Positions 58,725 through 64,000 of a stretch of 64,000 bases of DNA are shown in pieces (positions within the stretch are counted from its first letter, which is position 1; every line of letters begins with the position of its first letter). The stretch spans positions 1-64,000 of the forward strand of contig NZ_CP068393.1 of NCBI RefSeq assembly GCF_018128945.1, written 5' to 3'. The position numbers were made by a program, and so were the translations under genes. The notes under the pieces were generated by a model. The model was not told the DNA's origin. It did no database searches and was given only the letters and a program-made list of their open reading frames with translations. This DNA comes from Aristaeella hokkaidonensis (GTDB taxonomy: Bacteria > Bacillota > Clostridia > Christensenellales > Aristaeellaceae).

Positions 58725-59794
58725 AAATGACATTTCGCTGGTATGGAAGCCAGTCTGATCCGATTCCGCTGAAGTACATCAAACAGATTCCCGGCATGAC
58801 TGGTCTGATGGGTCTGCTGGAGAAACCCGCCGGTGTGGACTGGCCGGAAGAAGAGTTTATTGCTCTGAAAAAGGAAGTAAACGAAGCGGGACTCGAGATC
58901 GAAGTCATTGAATCAGTGAATGTTCATGAGGACATCAAGACCGGCCTGGGACGGCGGGATGAGTATATCGCCAACTACATTTCCACGATCCGGATGCTGG
59001 CAAAACATGGTGTGAAAGTGATCATCTACAACTTCATGCCTGTTTTCGACTGGCTGCGTACGGACCTGGCCCGGGTGATTCCGGAAGATGGAAGCAACAG
59101 CCTGTATTTTGACGAGAAGGACCTGGGTGAGATGGGCCCGCTGGAAATCGTCCGCAGAACCGCTTCCGGAAGCAAAGGATTCTCCCTGCCCGGCTGGGAA
59201 CCGGAACGGCTGGCCCTGCTGGAGACAACCCTGAAGCAGTATGAAGGGATGACTCCGGACGGACTGAGGAAGAACTTCAAGTATTTCCTGGATGCTGTGA
59301 TTCCGGTGTGCGAGGAAGTGGGTGTGCGGATGGCCTGCCATCCGGATGATCCGGCCTGGCCGATCTTCGGACTGCCGCGGATTACCCACAGCCAGGAGGA
59401 TTTCGACAAGATGGTGAAGCTGCATGACAGCCCCGCCAATACCCTGTGCCTGTGCACCGGTTCTCTCGGATCCAATCCTGACAACGATATTCCGGCAGCG
59501 ATCCGTCACTTCGGAAAGATGGACCGTATCGGCGCCATGCATGTGCGCAACGTCAAATACCTGGGCTACCATCACTTCCGGGAAGCTTCCCATCTGTCCT
59601 CTACCGGCGACCTGGATGTGTATGAAATCATGAAAGCCATCCATGAGACCTGCCCGGATACCTACATCCGGCCGGACCACGGACGTATGATCTGGGATGA
59701 GCAGGGCCGCCCCGGCTACGGCCTGTATGACCGTGCCCTCGGTGTGGCCTACCTGAACGGCCTGTGGGAAGCAATAGAAAAGAATGAAAAATGA
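58721..59794 (+). CDS. uxuA: Mannonate dehydratase
   Basis: The 357-residue UxuA converts D-mannonate to 2-keto-3-deoxygluconate in the glucuronate branch. Signature blocks are [61 protein letters not shown] and [12 protein letters not shown], with the metal-binding histidines and cysteine. The length is typical of Firmicute UxuA, shorter than the E. coli form. It overlaps the MFS gene. Confidence 0.95.
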   Translation: MKMTFRWYGSQSDPIPLKYIKQIPGMTGLMGLLEKPAGVDWPEEEFIALKKEVNEAGLEIEVIESVNVHEDIKTGLGRRDEYIANYISTIRMLAKHGVKVIIYNFMPVFDWLRTDLARVIPEDGSNSLYFDEKDLGEMGPLEIVRRTASGSKGFSLPGWEPERLALLETTLKQYEGMTPDGLRKNFKYFLDAVIPVCEEVGVRMACHPDDPAWPIFGLPRITHSQEDFDKMVKLHDSPANTLCLCTGSLGSNPDNDIPAAIRHFGKMDRIGAMHVRNVKYLGYHHFREASHLSSTGDLDVYEIMKAIHETCPDTYIRPDHGRMIWDEQGRPGYGLYDRALGVAYLNGLWEAIEKNEK

Positions 59795-59830
59795 ACAATG
59801 AAAAGTGAAGAATGATAATTGAAAGCAGAA
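59789..59830. repeat. AATGAACAATGAA-type repeat between uxuA and uxuB
   Basis: GAATGAAAAATGAACAATGAAAAGTGAAG and related units cover the end of uxuA and the gap. Same family as 17275. Confidence 0.5.
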
Positions 59831-59846
59831 GGAATGGAGAATTGAT

Positions 59847-61460
59847 ATGAGGGTAAGTCTGGAGAATCTGAAGGATCGGGCCGGCTGGGAGAAGGCCGGG
59901 GTGCGCCTGCCGGCGTTTGATATCAGCGCTATGAAGCAGAAGACGGAAGAAGCACCTATGTGGGTGCACTTCGGCGCGGGAAACATTTTCCGTGCGTTCA
60001 TTGCCGTGCTGCAGCAGCGGCTGCTGGATGCCGGTCTTTCAGACCGGGGTATTATCGCCGCGGATACCTTTGACGTGGACAACATCCGGATGATTTACGG
60101 CGGATATGATAACCTGACACTGAGCGTGACCCTGAACGCGGACGCGACCATCGACAAGGAAATCGTGGCATCCGTTTCGGAAGCGGTGGTTGCCCAGCCC
60201 GGGGAACAGGCGGATTATGCCCGGCTGCTGCGGGCCTTTGCCGCCCCTTCTCTCCAGATGATCAGCTTTACGATTACTGAAAAGGGCTATGCCCTGCGAC
60301 AGATTGACGGAAACTACCAGAAGGTGGTGGAAGAAGACCTGAAGAACGGACCGGAAAAGGCCCGCCATGCCATGACGATTGTAACAGCGCTGCTGTATCA
60401 CCGGTACCAGAACGGGAAGCTTCCGCTGGCAGTGGTGAGCATGGACAACTGCAGCCACAACGGGGAAAAACTGCAGAGCAGTATCCTGGAGGTGGCCAAG
60501 GCCTGGCAGGTGAACGGCTTTGTACCGAAGGACTTTGTGAAGTGGCTTTCGGACGAAAGCCAGGTATCCTTCCCTTGGAGCATGATCGACAAGATTACGC
60601 CCAGGCCCGCTCCTGAGGTTCAGCGGATGCTTGAGGAAGCAGGCATTGAAGCTGTGGCTCCGCTGGAAACGTCCCGGGGGACTTTTGTGGCGCCGTTTGT
60701 GAACGCGGAGAAAGCCCAGTACCTGGTGGTGGAAGACAAGTTCCCCAACGGCCGTCCGCCTCTGGAAAAAGCCGGTGTGTATTTTACAGACCGGGAGACA
60801 GTGAACAAGACGGAACGGATGAAGGTGACCACCTGCCTGAACCCGCTGCATACCGCCCTTGCGGTTTATGGCTGCCTGCTGGGCTATACCCTGATCCGGG
60901 AAGAGATGAAGGACGAGGACCTGGTGAAGCTGATCCGCCGGCTGGGATACCAGGAAGGACTGCCGGTTGTGACGGATCCGGGAATCCTCAGCCCCAAAGC
61001 TTTCATTGACGAAGTGGTGGAGGAACGGCTGCCCAATCCCTTCATGCCTGACGCCCCGCAGCGGATTGCGACAGACACCTCCCAGAAGGTGGGAATCCGC
61101 TTCGGTGAAACCATCAAGAGCTACCTGGCGGAGAACCGTTCCATGGATCAGCTGGTAGCCCTGCCGCTGGCGATTGCGGGCTGGCTCCGGTATCTGCTGG
61201 GTGTGGATGACGCAGGCAATGCCATGCCATTGTCCGGAGATCCGCTGCTGGAGGAGCTGCGGGCCATGCTGTCCGGAATCGAGCTCGGAAAGCCTGAAAC
61301 CTGCGGCGACAAGCTGAAACCGATTCTGTCCAATCCCATGATTTTCGGCAGCGACCTGACCCGGTGCGAACTGGGAGAACGGATTACCGGATACTTCCTG
61401 GAAGAAATCCAGGGTCCCGGCGCTGTACGTGAAACCCTGAAGAAAACACTGACCGACTGA
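59847..61460 (+). CDS. uxuB: D-mannonate oxidoreductase (fructuronate reductase)
   Basis: The 537-residue long-chain dehydrogenase of the mannitol-dehydrogenase family reduces fructuronate to mannonate with NADH, just before UxuA. VHFGAGNIFRAF is the N-terminal dinucleotide-binding motif; TCLNPLHTALAVYGCLLGY and the KVGIRFGETIKSYL C-terminal block are typical. It is separated from uxaB by 30 bp. Activity on tagaturonate cannot be excluded, but uxaB next door covers that. Confidence 0.92.
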   Translation: MRVSLENLKDRAGWEKAGVRLPAFDISAMKQKTEEAPMWVHFGAGNIFRAFIAVLQQRLLDAGLSDRGIIAADTFDVDNIRMIYGGYDNLTLSVTLNADATIDKEIVASVSEAVVAQPGEQADYARLLRAFAAPSLQMISFTITEKGYALRQIDGNYQKVVEEDLKNGPEKARHAMTIVTALLYHRYQNGKLPLAVVSMDNCSHNGEKLQSSILEVAKAWQVNGFVPKDFVKWLSDESQVSFPWSMIDKITPRPAPEVQRMLEEAGIEAVAPLETSRGTFVAPFVNAEKAQYLVVEDKFPNGRPPLEKAGVYFTDRETVNKTERMKVTTCLNPLHTALAVYGCLLGYTLIREEMKDEDLVKLIRRLGYQEGLPVVTDPGILSPKAFIDEVVEERLPNPFMPDAPQRIATDTSQKVGIRFGETIKSYLAENRSMDQLVALPLAIAGWLRYLLGVDDAGNAMPLSGDPLLEELRAMLSGIELGKPETCGDKLKPILSNPMIFGSDLTRCELGERITGYFLEEIQGPGAVRETLKKTLTD

Positions 61461-61490
61461 CAATCTGATTTTATCCTGGAGGAAAAGAAG

Positions 61491-62981
61491 ATGGCACAGT
61501 TGAATTATCAGGTGCTGAAAGAGTCCGGATACGACGGATTTGTGCTGGAACAGGCACCGGAAAAGGTGATGCAGTTCGGCGAGGGGAATTTCCTTCGCGC
61601 CTTTGTGGACAACTTCATCGATATCGCAAATGAGAAAGCCGGGTTTAACGGAAAAGTGGTGCTGGTTCAGCCCATCGCCCAGGGCCTGACAGAGCTGATC
61701 AATCAGCAGGAAGGCCTGTATACCCTGTATCTCCGGGGCAGCGAAAAGGGCGAGAAGGTGGACCAGAAACGGGTCATCTCTGCCGTGAGCCGGTGCATCA
61801 ATCCCTATGAGAACTGGGAGAAGGTGCTGGAAACGGCCCGGAGCGGGGAACTTGAGATCATCGTTTCAAACACCACGGAAGCGGGTATTGTCCACGATAC
61901 GGAGAGTACCTTTGATCAGGTGCCGCCGGTTTCATTCCCGGCCAAGCTGACCAGGGTGTTGTATGAACGGTTTACCGCCGGGCGGAAGGGTATCATCATG
62001 CTCAGCTGTGAACTGATCGACAACAACGGAAAAGAGCTGCTCCGCTGCGTGAACCAGTATATTGACGACTGGAAGCTGAGCGAGGATTTCCGACGCTGGG
62101 TGAATGAGGAGAATATCTTCTGTTCCACGCTGGTGGACCGGATCGTTCCCGGGCGGATCCGCGATCCCAAAGAGGTGGAAAGCCTGAACGCAAAGAACGG
62201 ATACGAGGATCCGCTGACGGACGTGGGTGAGGTTTTCGGAATCTGGGTGATTGAAGGACCGCAGGAACTCGAGGACCGACTCCCGTTCAGGAAGGCCGGT
62301 GTGCCGGTAATCGTGGTACCGGACGTGACTCCCTATAAGAAACGCAAGGTACGAATCCTGAACGGCGCCCATACCGGTTTCGTACCCGGAGCCTATCTGG
62401 CCGGGTTTGACATTGTACGAGACTGCATGCATGATGATACCGTGCGTGGATATATGAACCGGATGCTGTATGAGGAAGTGATTCCGACCCTGCCCCTGGA
62501 CAAAAAGGACCTGGAAGAGTTTGCACAGGCTGTGCAGGACCGGTTCAACAATCCTTTTGTCAATCATGAGCTGATGAGCATCAGCCTGAATTCCACCAGC
62601 AAATGGCGGGCACGGAATATGCCGACATTCCTGGACTATGTAAAGGAAAAGGGAAGCCTGCCGATCTGCCTGACGACCAGTTTCGCAGCATATGCCGCGT
62701 TCTACTCCAACGACGTACAGGCGCTGACGGAGCAGGGCCTGATTTGCCGCCGGCCGAAGGGCAACGAGTACACAGTGAGCGACGACCGGTATGTGCTGGA
62801 GTTTTTCTACAGCCATCGGAACGATTCTCCGGAGGAACTGATCCATGCGGTCATGACCAACACGGAGATGTGGGGAATGGACCTGACCACGGTGGCAGGC
62901 TTCGAAGAAGCCGCGGGCAGGATCCTGAAAACGATCCGGGAAGAAGGCGCACTGAAAGCATTCGGGGAATGCCTGGAATAA
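61491..62981 (+). CDS. uxaB: Tagaturonate reductase (altronate oxidoreductase)
   Basis: The 496-residue UxaB reduces tagaturonate to altronate in the galacturonate branch. KVMQFGEGNFLRAFVDNFID is the cofactor motif, VSNTTEAGI and ILNGAHTGFVPGAYLAGF are diagnostic for UxaB. GGAGG precedes the ATG. Together with uxuB it allows both uronate epimers to be used. Confidence 0.95.
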   Translation: MAQLNYQVLKESGYDGFVLEQAPEKVMQFGEGNFLRAFVDNFIDIANEKAGFNGKVVLVQPIAQGLTELINQQEGLYTLYLRGSEKGEKVDQKRVISAVSRCINPYENWEKVLETARSGELEIIVSNTTEAGIVHDTESTFDQVPPVSFPAKLTRVLYERFTAGRKGIIMLSCELIDNNGKELLRCVNQYIDDWKLSEDFRRWVNEENIFCSTLVDRIVPGRIRDPKEVESLNAKNGYEDPLTDVGEVFGIWVIEGPQELEDRLPFRKAGVPVIVVPDVTPYKKRKVRILNGAHTGFVPGAYLAGFDIVRDCMHDDTVRGYMNRMLYEEVIPTLPLDKKDLEEFAQAVQDRFNNPFVNHELMSISLNSTSKWRARNMPTFLDYVKEKGSLPICLTTSFAAYAAFYSNDVQALTEQGLICRRPKGNEYTVSDDRYVLEFFYSHRNDSPEELIHAVMTNTEMWGMDLTTVAGFEEAAGRILKTIREEGALKAFGECLE

Positions 62982-63026
62982 TGCACAATGTACAATGCAT
63001 AATGCATAATGAAATTCAGAATTCAG
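62982..63026. repeat. ATGCATAATG and AATTCAGAATT repeats between uxaB and uxaA
   Basis: CACAATGTACAATGCATAATG units run into AAATTCAGAATTCAG. Two repeat families meet in a 45-bp intergenic space. Confidence 0.5.
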
Positions 63027-63072
63027 GGCTGTTACTCCCTGATTTATGACGATGCTTTGCATGGAGAAAGAC

Positions 63073-64000
63073 ATGAACGAAATGGTGCGGATTACGCCCC
63101 GGGATATGGTGGCGGTGGCACTGAAACCGCTGAAAGCCGGCGAAACCGTTTCCTGGGGAACCGGTAAGCTCACCCTGAAGGATGACCTGCCGATGGGCCA
63201 TAAAGCGGCCCTGCGGGATATCCGGAAAGGGGAGGCGGTCATCAAGTACGGTTATCCTATCGGAGAAGCCACAGAGGATATTCCGGCAGGTGGGCACGTA
63301 CATGTCCATAACCTGCATACGCTGCTGTCCGGGGAAAAAGAATATGAGTGGCATCCCGTGTATCCCCGGCAAGAAAAAGAAGAGCCGGTTTCCTTCATGG
63401 GGTATCCCCGGAAGAACGGGAAACCGGGCATCCGGAATGAACTGTGGATCCTGCCGACAGTGGGCTGCGTAAATGACGTGGCGAAGGCGCTTGCCCGGGA
63501 GGCGCAGAAACTGGCCGGCGGCGCGGTGGAGGGCGTGTATGCCTTCTCCCATCCATACGGATGCAGCCAGCTGGGAGATGACCAGGACAATACACGGAAA
63601 GTGCTGGCGGCGCTGGCAACACATCCCAATGCCGGCGGCGTGCTGCTGTTGGGACTGGGCTGCGAAAACAGCGGGATTGAACAGATCAAACCTTTCATGA
63701 AGGATTATGATGAAAGCCGGATCCGCTTCCTGGTGAGCCAGGACTGTGAGGATGAGCAGGAAGCGGGCATGAAGCTGCTGGAAGAACTGGCGGAACGGAT
63801 GCGCCGGGATGAGCGGGTTCCCTGTCCGGCAGATCAGCTGACGATCGGCCTCAAGTGCGGCGGATCGGACGGGCTGTCCGGTATCACAGCCAACCCGGCA
63901 ATCGGCGTATTCAGCGACAGGCTGACCGCTATGGGCGGAGCCACGATCCTGACTGAAGTGCCGGAAATGTTTGGCGCTGAGACTATCCTGATGGACCGGT
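63073..64000 (+). CDS. uxaA: Altronate dehydratase (5' part, cut by window end)
   Basis: The first 309 codons of UxaA, which dehydrates D-altronate to 2-keto-3-deoxygluconate. The SAF N-terminal domain (VAVALKPLKAGETV, GHKAALRDIRKGEAVIKYG, GGHVHVHNLHT) is followed by the catalytic domain with RNELWILPTVGCVND, SHPYGCSQLGDD, LGLGCENS and CGGSDGLSGITANP. TEVPEMFGAE lies at the window edge. GGAG with 6-nt spacing selects the ATG at 63073 over upstream in-frame ATGs at 63046, 63052 and 63061. The full protein should be about 495 residues. Confidence 0.95.
   Translation, partial: MNEMVRITPRDMVAVALKPLKAGETVSWGTGKLTLKDDLPMGHKAALRDIRKGEAVIKYGYPIGEATEDIPAGGHVHVHNLHTLLSGEKEYEWHPVYPRQEKEEPVSFMGYPRKNGKPGIRNELWILPTVGCVNDVAKALAREAQKLAGGAVEGVYAFSHPYGCSQLGDDQDNTRKVLAALATHPNAGGVLLLGLGCENSGIEQIKPFMKDYDESRIRFLVSQDCEDEQEAGMKLLEELAERMRRDERVPCPADQLTIGLKCGGSDGLSGITANPAIGVFSDRLTAMGGATILTEVPEMFGAETILMDR

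Noticed and set aside
1..64000. Prophage, integrative element or transposon
   Set aside because: No integrase, transposase, terminase, relaxase or attachment-site duplications were recognised; the accessory block at 33-52 kb lacks mobility genes.

Overview
The window reads as a chromosomal segment of an anaerobic gut- or rumen-type Firmicute (class Clostridia). Pointers are the strong AGGAGG ribosome binding sites, TTGACA/TATAAT promoters and U-tract terminators; a minimal Rrf2-IscS-IscU iron-sulfur set; DUF2975/XRE, CD3324-like, YitT and RsgA-type genes; and uronate and glycoside catabolism. Placement near Christensenellales is only an impression. Coding is dense and mid-to-high GC, apart from a more AT-rich patch near 46-47 kb. 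No rRNA, tRNA, CRISPR array, transposase or phage gene was recognised.

Region 1 (1-17 kb) is mostly housekeeping. It holds an ATP-grasp ligase, a sulfhydrylase (metY) with a candidate Cys-codon leader peptide, a DAACS symporter, a DinB/LysR/PhzF group, an S51-type peptidase behind a 37-bp palindrome, iscS-iscU and their Rrf2 regulator, purC, glmS, pyrG and a diguanylate cyclase. Region 2 (17-33 kb) is mainly transport and sugar metabolism: a CDF metal exporter, an ABC binding protein and permease without an ATPase, an aminotransferase, a secreted esterase, an XRE-AbrB regulator with an ABC pair, YitT, a TIM-barrel isomerase, a GH2 glycosidase, an MFS porter and a heterodimeric ABC exporter.

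Region 3 (33.4-52.5 kb) is an accessory block of stand-alone enzymes and unusual fusions. It opens with a compact leader (promoter, 34-codon ORF inside a long-range stem, intrinsic terminator) and further tiny ORFs ahead of an RsgA-type GTPase and a kinase of the aminoglycoside-phosphotransferase fold. A six-gene minus-strand operon follows: methyltransferase, GNAT-HD, GNAT, SnoaL-like, metallophosphoesterase-GNAT and racemase. Next comes a plus-strand run: GNAT, AlkD, GNAT-nucleotidyltransferase, the buried 3' end of an AAC(6')-like gene, and an APH(3')-like kinase. After that lie a CD3324/ParB-like fusion, an MmcQ/DUF3795 fusion, a WYL regulator with palindromic sites, a HAD phosphatase, DUF3795, a YcaQ-like protein, RidA and an XRE/DUF2975 pair. 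Relatives of all three aminoglycoside-modifying classes sit within about 2.2 kb.

Region 4 (52.5-64 kb) is a hexuronate locus. An AraC regulator diverges from a TRAP transporter (dctP, dctQ, dctM), followed by an MFS porter, uxuA, uxuB, uxaB and the start of uxaA, so both the glucuronate and galacturonate arms are present. Uronate isomerase and KDG kinase/aldolase are not in view.

The intergenic DNA is notable. Several gaps carry arrays of small hairpins whose stems differ but stay self-complementary, separated by TGAAATAT, TGATAT or GTGAAGAGT linkers. Other gaps carry a three-copy terminator module or AATGAACAATGAA and AATTCAGAATT repeats. These families recur between unrelated genes and look like a genome-wide modular repeat system.
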